The position numbers and the translations under genes are program-made. Of a stretch of 50,852 bases of DNA, positions 35,927-44,892 are shown piece after piece. The notes beneath the pieces were generated by a model that saw only the letters and a list, made by a program, of their open reading frames with translations, did not search any database and was not told the origin of the DNA. The number at the start of each line of letters is the position of its first letter. The stretch's first letter is position 1. Source of the DNA: Thiotrichaceae bacterium (GTDB lineage: Bacteria > Pseudomonadota > Gammaproteobacteria > Thiotrichales > Thiotrichaceae); NCBI GenBank assembly GCA_026989145.1, contig JALSJU010000090.1:1-50852 (forward strand), written 5' to 3'.

Positions 35927-37486
35927 TTAAATCCCATCATGTTGTGGGTGCTCACGATCGTTAGCTAACGCCAGTTTATTAAGTGCATCTAGGTAGGCAT
36001 TTGCGGATGCGATCACGATATCGGGGTCTGAACCACTGCCATAGACTTGGCGGCCAGCTTTTTCAAGTTTCACACTAACTTCGCCTTGAGCATCGGTGCC
36101 ACTGGTTATAGCATTGACTGAATAAAGTTCTAAAGTGCCGTGATCTTTTACGATACTCTTAATGGCAGAGAAAACCGCATCGACTGAACCACCACCGTCA
36201 GCCTCGCCAGAAACTTCTTTACCATCAACGCTTAAGGTTACTTTGGCATGGGGTGTTTCACCTGTTTCAGAGCATACCCATGATGAAACTAAGTGATAAA
36301 GAGTTTGTTCTAAAGCCACTTGTGACTCGTTGGCTATGGCGATTAAATCTTCGTCAAAAATCTCATGTTTGCGATCAGCTACATCTTTAAAACGTGAAAA
36401 TGCGGCATTAAGTGCCTCTTCTGATTCTAAATCAATACCAATCTCAGCAAGACGAGATTTTAATGCGCTACGTCCAGAATGCTTGCCTAATACAATTTTA
36501 TTATCTGACCATCCCACATCTTGCGCACGCATAATTTCATAGGTTTCACGTGACTTAAGTACCCCATCCTGATGGATACCTGATTCATGTGCAAAAGCAT
36601 TCTTGCCGACTATTGCTTTATTAGGCTGAACAGGAAAACCGGTTACTGATGATACTAATCTTGAAGTTGGTACAATCATACTGGTATTGATATTGGTATC
36701 ACACTCAAATACATCTTGGCGGGTACGAACCGCCATTACAATTTCTTCTAGTGCTGCATTGCCTGCTCTTTCTCCTAAGCCGTTAATGGTACATTCTACT
36801 TGTCGCGCACCGTTTAATACTGATGCTAAGGAATTACCAACGGCTAAACCTAAGTCATTGTGACAATGTACGGAGAAAACAGCCTTATCTGAGTTGGGAA
36901 CACGCGCAATAAGTTGTTTTATAAGTTCTCCAAATTGGTGAGGAATATTATAACCTACGGTATCCGGAATATTGATTGTAGTTGCACCAGCCTCGATAGT
37001 CGCTTCGACGACTTTACATAAAAAGTCGAGTTCAGAACGTCCTGCATCTTCGGGTGAAAATTCAACATTGTCGGTATATTGACGGGCTTTTTTTACTGCG
37101 CTAATAGCTTGAGCTAGTACATCGTCAGGATGCATCCGCAACTTTTCTTGCATGTGAATGGGTGACGTTGCTATAAATGTATGAATGCGTGCAGAATTAG
37201 CGGATTTTAGTGCCTCACCTGCACGTTCAATATCTTTGTCTAAGGCGCGCGCAAGCCCACATACAGTACTGTCTTTTATAGCTGTTGCAACAGCTTTTAC
37301 AGATTCAAAATCTCCGGGGCTAGCGATAGGAAAGCCTGCCTCAATGACATCGACGCGCATTTGTTCTAAATGTTTAGCAATACGAACTTTTTCATCCATA
37401 GTCATGGAAGCGCCGGGGCTTTGTTCACCATCGCGCAAGGTTGTATCAAAGATGATCAAACGATCATTGGAAATAGGGTTATTCAT
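35927..37486 (-). CDS. leuA: 2-isopropylmalate synthase LeuA
   Basis: 519 residues, the usual length. N-terminal TIM barrel with [18 protein letters not shown]-type signature ([17 protein letters not shown]), [15 protein letters not shown] for metal and substrate, [23 protein letters not shown]. The C-terminal LeuA dimer domain (about 390-510) gives leucine feedback control. First committed step of leucine synthesis. Upstream is a candidate leucine-rich leader ORF and hairpins, indicating attenuation-type regulation. Confidence 0.96.
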   Translation of the reverse strand: MNNPISNDRLIIFDTTLRDGEQSPGASMTMDEKVRIAKHLEQMRVDVIEAGFPIASPGDFESVKAVATAIKDSTVCGLARALDKDIERAGEALKSANSARIHTFIATSPIHMQEKLRMHPDDVLAQAISAVKKARQYTDNVEFSPEDAGRSELDFLCKVVEATIEAGATTINIPDTVGYNIPHQFGELIKQLIARVPNSDKAVFSVHCHNDLGLAVGNSLASVLNGARQVECTINGLGERAGNAALEEIVMAVRTRQDVFECDTNINTSMIVPTSRLVSSVTGFPVQPNKAIVGKNAFAHESGIHQDGVLKSRETYEIMRAQDVGWSDNKIVLGKHSGRSALKSRLAEIGIDLESEEALNAAFSRFKDVADRKHEIFDEDLIAIANESQVALEQTLYHLVSSWVCSETGETPHAKVTLSVDGKEVSGEADGGGSVDAVFSAIKSIVKDHGTLELYSVNAITSGTDAQGEVSVKLEKAGRQVYGSGSDPDIVIASANAYLDALNKLALANDREHPQHDGI

Positions 37487-37508
37487 GGGTAATTACTCAG
37501 CTTTAGCA

Positions 37509-37555
37509 ACTTTCTTAGCAAGTATTATATAGGTTTGAATACTTGTAGAGAAAGT
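37509..37555 (-). promoter_or_regulatory. Hairpin just upstream of leuA
   Basis: Two stacked stems, 37509-37515 with 37549-37555 (ACTTTCT / AGAAAGT) and 37519-37526 with 37538-37545 (CAAGTATT / AATACTTG), with a 3-base internal loop. There is no T-run after it. It sits 23 bases before the leuA ATG, so it may limit ribosome access or be part of an attenuator switch. Confidence 0.5.
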
Positions 37556-37607
37556 CATCTTAAAATATTTTAGAAATGAAGTAGCGTTTAGCCTCGCAAA
37601 GGCAAAT

Positions 37608-37769
37608 TTATCTGCCCAAAGGCAGTAGTAAGATAAGCAGAGATACTACTAAAAGAATAGTTAAAGATATTTGTACAGACAGACTCGAACATTGAGTATT
37701 CAATGTTGTTATACTTGCCACAGATTTTTTGTTAAAAGTCTTGGCTCTATTTGTGTATTTGTACTGCAT
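37608..37769 (-). CDS. Candidate leucine leader peptide (leuL-like) before leuA
   Basis: A 53-codon ORF at ATG 37769; shorter versions start at GTG 37721 or TTG 37703 (23rd codon, about 31 residues). The final 18 codons before the stop encode SLTILLVVSLLILLLPLGR minus its first residue: 9 Leu, 2 Ile and 2 Val. The stop overlaps a hairpin (37612-37616 with 37621-37625), and a second small stem follows (37591-37594 with 37600-37603). An additional 8-bp hairpin lies at 37688-37707. This is the form of amino-acid attenuators. No strong ribosome-binding site is seen, and a hydrophobic small membrane protein is the other reading. Confidence 0.62.
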   Translation of the reverse strand: MQYKYTNRAKTFNKKSVASITTLNTQCSSLSVQISLTILLVVSLLILLLPLGR

Positions 37770-37775
37770 TTCTTA

Positions 37776-37804
37776 AAAATAACTGATTTTAATAAATAGT
37801 TCAA
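37776..37804 (-). promoter_or_regulatory. Predicted promoter for the leuA leader
   Basis: On the minus strand, TTGAAC (37804-37799), 17-base spacer, TATTTT (37781-37776). Transcription would begin near 37769, so the first ATG of the leader ORF would be nearly leaderless, which favours one of its shorter starts. The site overlaps an inverted repeat (37781-37788 with 37803-37810) that may terminate pssA. Confidence 0.5.
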
Positions 37805-37828
37805 TCAGTTTTTTAGAGGGAGTGAAAT

Positions 37829-38575
37829 CTATTTTTTGTTTGTTCTATCACGTATCCAGTAAAAGGGCCCAGATAATGCATATACAAAAAACACTGCGAA
37901 TAACACTTTAGGAGGGTCAACTTGAATTAAAGCAAAGGCTAAAACAATCCCCAGTATTGCTATTTGAGGGACTTTACTTTTCAAATCAAAATCTTTAAAA
38001 CTATTATATTTAATGGGGCTGACCATTAATAAACCTGCACCAATTATCATAATGAGCGCTGGTATTTGAATTGCTGTTCCAGAGACGTCCAAATCGTGTA
38101 ACATCCAAATCATTCCAACGACTATTCCTGCTGATGCTGGGCTAGGTAAACCAATAAAGAATCGTTTATCAACTTCATCAATCTGCGCATTAAAACGAGC
38201 TAATCGTAATGCCGCACAGGCCACATAAATAAAGGCAGCCATCCAGCCAATTTTACCCCATGATGGGCTAACGTCACGCATCGAAATCAATGCCCATTGG
38301 TACATGATTAAAGCCGGTGCTAAGCCAAATGAAACTAAATCTGAAAGGCTGTCGTATTGCTCGCCAAAGGGGGATTGGGTGTTAGTCCAGCGTGCCACGC
38401 GACCATCTAAACCATCAAGAATCATGGCGATAAACACTGCAATTGCCGCTTTCTCAAACTGCCCATTAATACCCGCTAAAATCCCATAAAAGCCACTGAA
38501 AAGAGCTGCGGTAGTGACTAAATTGGGTAATAAGTAAATCCCTTTTGATTTAGGTTTTTCTGTATTTTTATCCAT
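37829..38575 (-). CDS. pssA: CDP-diacylglycerol-serine O-phosphatidyltransferase PssA (type II)
   Basis: 248 residues with about seven hydrophobic helices. The CDP-alcohol phosphatidyltransferase motif DGLDGRVARWTNTQSPFGEQYDSLSD, split here as DGLDGRVAR and GEQYDSLSD, carries the conserved Asp residues. It makes phosphatidylserine, the precursor of phosphatidylethanolamine. Adjacency to leuA is found in many gammaproteobacteria (after ilvC), though ilv genes are not here. The start ATG follows a GTGAGAGACC-like region on the plus strand. Confidence 0.93.
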   Translation of the reverse strand: MDKNTEKPKSKGIYLLPNLVTTAALFSGFYGILAGINGQFEKAAIAVFIAMILDGLDGRVARWTNTQSPFGEQYDSLSDLVSFGLAPALIMYQWALISMRDVSPSWGKIGWMAAFIYVACAALRLARFNAQIDEVDKRFFIGLPSPASAGIVVGMIWMLHDLDVSGTAIQIPALIMIIGAGLLMVSPIKYNSFKDFDLKSKVPQIAILGIVLAFALIQVDPPKVLFAVFFVYALSGPFYWIRDRTNKK

Positions 38576-38625
38576 AAGTGAGAGACCTTACCTAGAAATA
38601 TTAAAGCTTACAATATTTTTAAACA

Positions 38626-38649
38626 AAAAAAACGGGCACAAGGCCCGTT
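38626..38649 (-). terminator. Rho-independent terminator between fnr and pssA, leftward
   Basis: Stem AACGGGC / GCCCGTT with loop ACAAG and, on the minus strand, seven T residues after it. It points toward pssA and lies before the pssA start. No leftward gene lies to its right, so it must end a short transcript or leader. Confidence 0.82.
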
Positions 38650-38690
38650 GAATGCTGATCGCTTTGGCGATTCTTATTGTTGTTAGCGTG
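38626..38690 (-). ncRNA. Candidate small RNA or attenuated leader upstream of pssA
   Basis: On the minus strand a TACTAT (38700-38695) could be a -10 element; transcription from about 38688 would give an RNA of about 60 bases. It would contain a small hairpin (ATCGC / GCGAT with CAAA loop) and then the terminator at 38626-38649. No convincing -35 and no ORF were found. It could be an independent RNA or a regulated leader of pssA. Confidence 0.35.
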
Positions 38691-38783
38691 GCCTATAGTA
38701 CACCTATGTAGCTTGCTGTGAGCTTAATAAATTAGACTTAAGCCCTAAAAAGGCTTGCCATAAATCGTAAAAAGCTCATACTC

Positions 38784-39518
38784 ATGTTTATGCAAAACAA
38801 GCCTTCTAATTTCATCAATAACACAGTCAAGTGTGAATCGTGCAGTTTAGTACATGTCTGCTTGCCTTCAGGGTTATCCTCTAGTGAAATGTCCTTATTA
38901 GAAACATCCATTGATAAAACCACTAAAATTAATAAAAAAGAGACGGTTTTTAAAGCCAATGATGAAATCGAAGGTATTTATGCCGTTAAATCTGGTGCGC
39001 TTAAAACATCAATAAGTAACCGTGATGGTCAAGAACAAATTTTAGAATTTCATTTGCCTGGCGATATGCTTGGTTTTGATGCATTTAACCAAGGAATTCA
39101 TACTTGTAATGCAACCGCATTAGAAGATACTTTATTGTGCAAAATTCCTATTGAGACTTTTGATAGCCTTTGTGAGAAATTGCCAGGTTTACGTCGAGAA
39201 TTAAGGCATCAAGTAGGTAAAGAAATTGCCCATAATCAAAGTCTACTTTTATCATTGGGTCAGCAGCAGACGGATGAGCGTTTAGCCACTTTTTTATTAA
39301 AAATGTCAGACCATTATAAATCGAGAGGTTTTTCCAGTAATGAGTTTGTCATCCCAATGCCCCGTCAAGATTTATCAAACTATCTTGGGATGGCTGTTGA
39401 AACACTGAGTAGAATAATTTCTCGTATGACTGAATCTGGTCTTATAAAAATGGATCGTCGTGTCGTTAGTATTATGGATCTCGAAAAGTTACAAGCACTC
39501 GCACATTCTTCTTGTTGA
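38784..39518 (+). CDS. fnr: Oxygen-responsive regulator FNR (Crp/Fnr family)
   Basis: 244 residues. The four cluster cysteines are present: CESCSLVHVC (C-x2-C-x5-C) at residues 17-26 and the fourth in IHTCNATALED. The cyclic-nucleotide-like beta barrel (GIYAVKSGALKTS, LPGDMLGFDAF), dimer helix and HTH (MPRQDLSNYLGMAVETLSRIISRM) follow. The recognition helix has ETLSR with Glu, Ser and Arg as in E. coli FNR (ExxSR). It would bind TTGAT-N4-ATCAA sites when the [4Fe-4S] cluster is intact, that is, without oxygen. Confidence 0.94.
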   Translation: MFMQNKPSNFINNTVKCESCSLVHVCLPSGLSSSEMSLLETSIDKTTKINKKETVFKANDEIEGIYAVKSGALKTSISNRDGQEQILEFHLPGDMLGFDAFNQGIHTCNATALEDTLLCKIPIETFDSLCEKLPGLRRELRHQVGKEIAHNQSLLLSLGQQQTDERLATFLLKMSDHYKSRGFSSNEFVIPMPRQDLSNYLGMAVETLSRIISRMTESGLIKMDRRVVSIMDLEKLQALAHSSC

Positions 39519-39662
39519 TTCAAGGCTTTAGCATCAAATTCACTTTAAAGTAAATTTTGAGTGAAGGTGCGTATGTGGCTTAAATTCCCACAGTTCAAAG
39601 CTTGCAATATTGTCACAAGTAACTATTATCCCAGCCTCCCACATCAAATAAAGTTAGCATCT

Positions 39663-42485
39663 ATGCCTAAACAATCAAAAATATCTTCGAGTCCGTCGCC
39701 TAAAAATATTAATACCCTACAAGACCAGGTACGCATTGTTGGTCATTTATTAGGAGAGGTGCTTAAAGAACAAGAAGGTATAGATGTGCTTAATGCGGTT
39801 GAGCATCTGCGTAAAGGCTATATTGGTCTGCGCCATCAAGATGATGATGCGATACGACAAGAACTCATGGCCTATATTGAGGGGCTATCAAGTCATAAAC
39901 TTAAACAGGTTACTCGTGCTTTTAATGTATTCTATGTCTTATCAAATATTGTTGAAGAAGACTTTTTACATCGTGAACGTCGTAAAATGTACCGCTCAGG
40001 TGATAGCAAATTGTGGAAAGGGTCATTTTTAAGAACGGTTCAAGAACTTTCTGACGCTGGTATGACAGCTGATGAGGCGCAAAAAGTTATTAACGAGCTG
40101 TGTTACACGCCGGTGTTTACCGCACATCCGACAGAAGCTCGTCGACGTTCGATGATGACCTTGCAGCGTCGTATATTTTTGGTGATTGATGAGCTGAATA
40201 ATGCCGATACTACGAGTGAAGAGCACGAAGCAGTACTGAGAAGGCTAAAGGCACAAATTCAATTATTATGGCGTACTAGTGAGGTTAGGCATAATAAACC
40301 CAGTGTGGAAGATGAAGTACGTTATGGTCTGTTTTACTTTCATGCGAGTTTGTTTGAAGCAATTCCAATGATTTATCGTTACTTTGAACGTGCTACGCGT
40401 AAAGTTTATGGGCGCAATCAAATTACTATTCCGACTGTATTAAAGTTTGGCTCTTGGATTGGTGGTGATCGAGACGGCAACCCATATGTAACACCCGCTG
40501 TGACTCGAAATGCTATTCGCTTACATATGCAAGAAGCGCTTGTAGAGTATAAGCGTCGGATTATTAACTTACGAAGTATTTTAACGCATGACCTTGAGTT
40601 TGTAGAACCTAGTGCATCTTTTTTAGATTCGCTTGCCGAGGATGAGGCTGAGCTAAAACACTTCGCCTTTAAAAAACAACCCCAACTATTTGTTACAGAG
40701 CCTTATCGTCGTAAATTACAGTTTATGGCTTACCGACTTAAAACTAATTTAAAGTTGGTGCAAGGACGTATCAGTGGCAAACATGTTGCAGACTCTCCCG
40801 TAGCTTACAACAATATCGATGATTTCTTAAATGATTTATATTCAATTCGTGACTCATTAATTAGCCATAATGACGAAGATATTTCAAGGCGTGAGCTTAA
40901 AGATTTAATTCGACTCGCTGAGACCTGTGGATTTTCATTGTATGAATTGGATGTAAGGCAAGAATCAACGGTACATACCAATGCAGTTAATGAAGTGTTG
41001 CAACAATTTATCCCTGATGTGGGTTATAACAATTTAAGCGAAGAGAAACGAATTTCTTTGCTATCTGAATTGATTCGTCGTGAAAGCCTCCCTAAAGCCA
41101 ATCCTGAGTCCTTATCCGAACAATCTATTGAAACACTTGAACTGTTTGATACGATGGTAACGATGCGTAAAGAAACAGGAGATACTATCTTTGGTACTTA
41201 TGTAATCTCCATGACGCATACCGCTAGTCATGTAATGGAAGTTATGTTTTTAGCCAGACTTGCTGGTTTAGTTGGTAAAGATAGTAATGGCGCTATTTTC
41301 TGCAATATTAAAATATCTCCCTTATTTGAAACCATTGAAGATTTACAGCATATTAGCGGTGTACTGACTCATTTATTTGAAAATCAAGATTACATGGATT
41401 TGCTTAAAGCTTCAGGTAATTTACAAGAAGTCATGTTGGGTTATTCTGATTCGTGTAAAGATGGTGGAATTCTAGCATCTCAATGGAACCTTTATAACGC
41501 ACAAAGAGAAGTTATTACGCTAACTGATAAATATGATGTTAAATGTCGTATGTTCCACGGTCGTGGTGGTACGGTTGGGCGTGGAGGGGGGCCTACGCAT
41601 GAGGCTATTATTTCACAGCCACCTGATACCGTACATGGGCAAATTAAATTTACCGAACAAGGCGAAGTGTTATCCAATAAATACAGTAATATCGAAACCG
41701 CTGTATACGAGTTAGGTGTCGGCATAACAGGCTTGTTAAAAGCTAGTCAATCAGTGGTTAAAAAGCAAGGACAATACAGCGATGATTACCACAAGGCGAT
41801 GCGTTCAATAGCGAGCTACGGAGAGAAAAGTTATCGAAGCCTTACTGACCACACAGAAGGCTTTCAAGACTACTTTTATGAAAATACACCGGTTACAGAA
41901 ATTGGCCAACTTAATATCGGTTCACGACCTTCGCATCGTAAAGTTGATCGCTCAAAAGCGTCTATTCGTGCGATTCCTTGGGTCTTTGGTTGGGCTCAAG
42001 CGAGACATACCTTACCTGCATGGTTTGGTATTGGTTCTGCATTAGAGCAAATCCGTATTGAAAGTGGTGATGAGCTTCTGCGTGAGATGTATCAGAGCTG
42101 GCCGTTCTTTCGATCATTGTTAAGTAATGTTCAAATGGCATTATTTAAAGCACAAATGGATACGGCTAAAGAGTATGCAGGGCTTTGGGCAGATAAAGAG
42201 CGTTCGATGACAATCTATGACAAGATTGCGGATGAATATTACCGTACCGTTAAAGAAGTTTTAAGTATTGCAGAAGTTGATACATTGATGGGTGAAACAC
42301 CTTTGTTGCAGTATTCGCTTCAAAGACGCGAACCGTACCTAGACCCACTTAATCATATACAAATTACAGTTTTAGGTAGGCATCGTGAATTTTTAGCACA
42401 AAACCCTAAAGAAGAATCGCCGTGGTTAGATGAGTTATTGTTAACCATTAATGCGATAGCAGCAGGTATGCGTAACACAGGTTAA
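39663..42485 (+). CDS. ppc: Phosphoenolpyruvate carboxylase
   Basis: 940 residues from the ATG at 39663; the upstream extension to 39561 (34 residues) is unlike the family and I reject it. Signatures: VFTAHPTEARRRS (catalytic His), FHGRGGTVGRGGGPTHEAI, GSRPSHRK, FGWAQARHTLPAWFG and the C-terminal NTG. It fixes bicarbonate onto PEP to give oxaloacetate. It lies 145 bp after fnr and is followed by a strong terminator. A bicarbonate or sulfate transporter lies convergent next to it. Confidence 0.95.
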   Translation: MPKQSKISSSPSPKNINTLQDQVRIVGHLLGEVLKEQEGIDVLNAVEHLRKGYIGLRHQDDDAIRQELMAYIEGLSSHKLKQVTRAFNVFYVLSNIVEEDFLHRERRKMYRSGDSKLWKGSFLRTVQELSDAGMTADEAQKVINELCYTPVFTAHPTEARRRSMMTLQRRIFLVIDELNNADTTSEEHEAVLRRLKAQIQLLWRTSEVRHNKPSVEDEVRYGLFYFHASLFEAIPMIYRYFERATRKVYGRNQITIPTVLKFGSWIGGDRDGNPYVTPAVTRNAIRLHMQEALVEYKRRIINLRSILTHDLEFVEPSASFLDSLAEDEAELKHFAFKKQPQLFVTEPYRRKLQFMAYRLKTNLKLVQGRISGKHVADSPVAYNNIDDFLNDLYSIRDSLISHNDEDISRRELKDLIRLAETCGFSLYELDVRQESTVHTNAVNEVLQQFIPDVGYNNLSEEKRISLLSELIRRESLPKANPESLSEQSIETLELFDTMVTMRKETGDTIFGTYVISMTHTASHVMEVMFLARLAGLVGKDSNGAIFCNIKISPLFETIEDLQHISGVLTHLFENQDYMDLLKASGNLQEVMLGYSDSCKDGGILASQWNLYNAQREVITLTDKYDVKCRMFHGRGGTVGRGGGPTHEAIISQPPDTVHGQIKFTEQGEVLSNKYSNIETAVYELGVGITGLLKASQSVVKKQGQYSDDYHKAMRSIASYGEKSYRSLTDHTEGFQDYFYENTPVTEIGQLNIGSRPSHRKVDRSKASIRAIPWVFGWAQARHTLPAWFGIGSALEQIRIESGDELLREMYQSWPFFRSLLSNVQMALFKAQMDTAKEYAGLWADKERSMTIYDKIADEYYRTVKEVLSIAEVDTLMGETPLLQYSLQRREPYLDPLNHIQITVLGRHREFLAQNPKEESPWLDELLLTINAIAAGMRNTG

Positions 42486-42497
42486 TAGCATGTGAAA

Positions 42498-42538
42498 AGC
42501 AACAAAAAAGTTATGCAAACGCATGTTTTTTTGTTGCT
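42498..42538 (+). terminator. Terminator of ppc
   Basis: Stem AGCAACAAAAAA / TTTTTTTGTTGCT around a loop containing GTTATGCAAACGCATG, itself able to pair (ATGC / GCAT). The U-tract is in the stem, as in bidirectional terminators. Confidence 0.8.
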
Positions 42539-42569
42539 GTGAATTTATTGGGTATTTATATACGTCGGG

Positions 42570-42670
42570 AAGGATCTTAAAAGTTAAGGTTACATGGAGA
42601 TGAAAGCCCTACGTTCGTGTTTCCTAGTGTCTTTCATGGACTTCTCTTATAAAAGGCTTTCCAGATCCTT
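42570..42670. other. Nested inverted repeats between ppc and the small W-rich gene
   Basis: Outer arms AAGGATCT (42570-42577) and AGATCCTT (42663-42670); inner arms ATGAAAG (42600-42606) and CTTTCAT (42631-42637). About 100 bases could fold into one long structure. No ORF. It may be the 3' part of either convergent transcript, a structured RNA or a decayed repeat. Confidence 0.4.
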
Positions 42671-42697
42671 ATTTTAAAAAGGGCTAAGCCAGCCGAG

Positions 42698-42898
42698 TCA
42701 AACTGTTTCGCCAGTCAGTTGAGGGCTTTTCTTACCCAGTCGTAAATAAAGTCCAACCTCATTTTCATACCAGCCTTTATGGTATTGTAGGGGTTCGACC
42801 TCATAACACCACCAAGTCCCATCAGCTTCTTGAGCAAGCCACTTCGCCCAACTAGGACAGTCAAACTTTGGCGGTGAATATTTAACCGAGTTTGTCAT
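42698..42898 (-). CDS. Small Trp-rich hypothetical protein
   Basis: 66 residues from the ATG at 42898, which overlaps the end of the SulP gene by 17 bp (translational coupling). Content is distinctive: FDCPSWAKWLAQEADGTWWCYEVEPLQ (in parts CPSWAKWLAQ and DGTWWCYEVEP), then GWYENEVGLYLRLG. No membrane segment. I do not know its function. Coupled translation with the transporter suggests it may act with or on it. Confidence 0.6.
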   Translation of the reverse strand: MTNSVKYSPPKFDCPSWAKWLAQEADGTWWCYEVEPLQYHKGWYENEVGLYLRLGKKSPQLTGETV

Positions 42899-44414
42899 CA
42901 GCAACATGGTATGTAGGGTCTTCAACCATATTAACTTCAACTAATGGTCCAGCCTTTTTTAGCAACAAGCGACATTCCTCGCTCACATGTTTTAAATGTA
43001 GACGTTTACCCGCTCTATCATAGCGAATTGCTAACTTATCAATCGCCTCAATGGCCGAATGATCAGCAACGCGTGAGTTTTTAAAATCTACCACGACATC
43101 ATCGGTATCATCTTTAGGGGTGAATAACTCTTGAAAATTTTGGGTCGAAGCGAAGAATAAGGGGCCGTTAATCTCATAGACTTTATTGCCCATACGGTCT
43201 GTGCGAGTGCTCGCGCTTATATGGCTCGCATGCTCCCAAGCAAAAACCAGTGCGGATAATATGACGCCAACGATTACTGCCAACGCTAAATTATCAGAAA
43301 TAACTGTGATCGCGGTGACAGCAACTATAATAAACCAATCTGCTAACGGGATTTTTCCGAGCATGCGGAGGCTGCCCCATTCAAAGGTACCAATTACAAC
43401 CATAAACATAACACCCACTAAAACAGCTATCGGGATTACTTCAATTAACGGTGATGCGTATAAGATAAAAATTAACAAAAAAAGTGCGGCAGAAATACCC
43501 GATACGCGACCGCGCCCCCCAGACTTTATATTAATGATACTTTGTCCCACCATTGCACACCCACCCATGCCACTGAACATGCCTGTTACAGTATTCGCAA
43601 CACCTTGACCGATACACTCACGGTTTGGGTGTCCCGTCGTTTCGGTAAGCTCGTCAACTAAGTTAAGTGTTAGTAAGCTCTCAATCAACCCAACCGCTGC
43701 CATCACAACCGCATACGGGAATACAATTTTAAACGCTTCCCAGCTGAGCTCTATTTCAGGTAAGTGAAAGGGAGGAAATAAACCTTTGATAGAGGCCATA
43801 TCTGAGACTGTTCGAGTATCCAAGCCTAAGCCAAGCACAATTAAAGTGCCTACTACTATAGCCGCAAGGGTTGAGGGAATCGCTTTAGTAAAGCGTGGCA
43901 GGTAATGGATAATCGCCATAGTCAGTAAGATGAGTCCCATCATAATATACAAGGCATTGCCGGTAATCCAAGTATGCGTACCATCAGAATTGGGGATTTT
44001 GAAGTGCTCAAACTGTGCGATTAAAATGACTAGCGCTAAGCCGTTTACAAAGCCTAAAAATACGGGGTGGGGCACAAGGCGAATAAATTTACCCAATTTG
44101 AGCACACCAAAGGTAATTTGAATAATGCCCATCATAATAACGGCAGCAAATAAATACTCTTGCCCATGTTGGAGTACCAAAGTACCAATAACAACGGCTA
44201 TAGCGCCTGTCGCACCTGATATCATGCCCGGCCTACCGCCAACAATAGATGCAATTAAACCGATAGTAAACGCAGCGTATAAACCTGTTAATGGGTGAAG
44301 GTGAGCGAGTAGGGCAAAAGCTACAGCCTCAGGAACGAGGGCTAGGGCAACGGTTAAACCCGATAGTAAGTCATTTTTTATACATTCTTTTCTTTGTGAA
44401 ATAATGCTAAACAT
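42882..44414 (-). CDS. SulP-family inorganic anion transporter
   Basis: 510 residues from the ATG at 44414, which follows an AAGGG; the upstream extension to 44480 enters a repeat element and is rejected. It has about 10-12 membrane helices with SulP signatures (TVALALVPEAVAFALLAH, GLYAAFTIGLIASIVGGRPGMISGATGAI) and a C-terminal STAS domain (from about residue 420, VVVDFKNSRVADHSAIEAIDKL in pieces). Members carry sulfate, bicarbonate (BicA-like) or other anions. Next to ppc, bicarbonate is a plausible substrate, but sequence alone cannot tell. Confidence 0.9.
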   Translation of the reverse strand: MFSIISQRKECIKNDLLSGLTVALALVPEAVAFALLAHLHPLTGLYAAFTIGLIASIVGGRPGMISGATGAIAVVIGTLVLQHGQEYLFAAVIMMGIIQITFGVLKLGKFIRLVPHPVFLGFVNGLALVILIAQFEHFKIPNSDGTHTWITGNALYIMMGLILLTMAIIHYLPRFTKAIPSTLAAIVVGTLIVLGLGLDTRTVSDMASIKGLFPPFHLPEIELSWEAFKIVFPYAVVMAAVGLIESLLTLNLVDELTETTGHPNRECIGQGVANTVTGMFSGMGGCAMVGQSIINIKSGGRGRVSGISAALFLLIFILYASPLIEVIPIAVLVGVMFMVVIGTFEWGSLRMLGKIPLADWFIIVAVTAITVISDNLALAVIVGVILSALVFAWEHASHISASTRTDRMGNKVYEINGPLFFASTQNFQELFTPKDDTDDVVVDFKNSRVADHSAIEAIDKLAIRYDRAGKRLHLKHVSEECRLLLKKAGPLVEVNMVEDPTYHVADDKLG

Positions 44415-44459
44415 GGTTATCGTCAGCCCTTTTATAGTGTGATAATGTGGTTTGCTTAA

Positions 44460-44613
44460 GGAAAACCTGATCAAGTCCAATTATTTTTAGCTTGCCAATC
44501 TGACGATACTTCCCACGAAGATTGGCGCAATAAAATAACTATTACGGCTCACTTCCTGAAAAATAGCGACAGATTTCACTACGCTAAAATCTAATCAGAT
44601 TAACCAGTTTTCC
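44460..44613. mobile_element. MITE-like element, family 2, copy 2 (TTAA target)
   Basis: 154 bp, ends GGAAAACCTGATCAAGTC and, inverted, CCAGTTTTCC, with TTAA at 44456-44459 and 44614-44617. Closely similar to 17694-17837 in the same orientation. It starts 45 bases upstream of the SulP start and so lies in or before its promoter. Confidence 0.75.
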
Positions 44614-44892
44614 TTAAAAGACGCAAGTATACCTATTTTTAAATAAGATAAAATGTAAACTTATATTGAGGTGTTTTTACGACTCGATGGTAAGAAATAA
44701 TGGATGAAATTCCACACTTTAAGTTGAAAATTTACTAAACAACCCGTTATAATTTTTATTTATCATTGGGTCGCGAAAATGATTGATGTTACATATTCGT
44801 TTGTATTATTTAGGGTTAAAAATAACTTGATTGAAATCTGCGAGCTTCTAAGGCATTAATTATCAGGCGTATTTTTCGAGATGACCGCTCCT

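Noticed and set aside
38641-38690. Isoleucine/threonine leader peptide (reading LTTIRIAKAISIQ) before the pssA terminator
   Set aside because: The frame has a stop just before and no start codon, so an attenuator peptide there is not supported.
44779-44859. 26-codon ORF beginning MIDVTYSFVL in the gap before the S24-like gene
   Set aside because: No ribosome-binding site, no conserved feature and AT-rich surroundings where such ORFs occur by chance.
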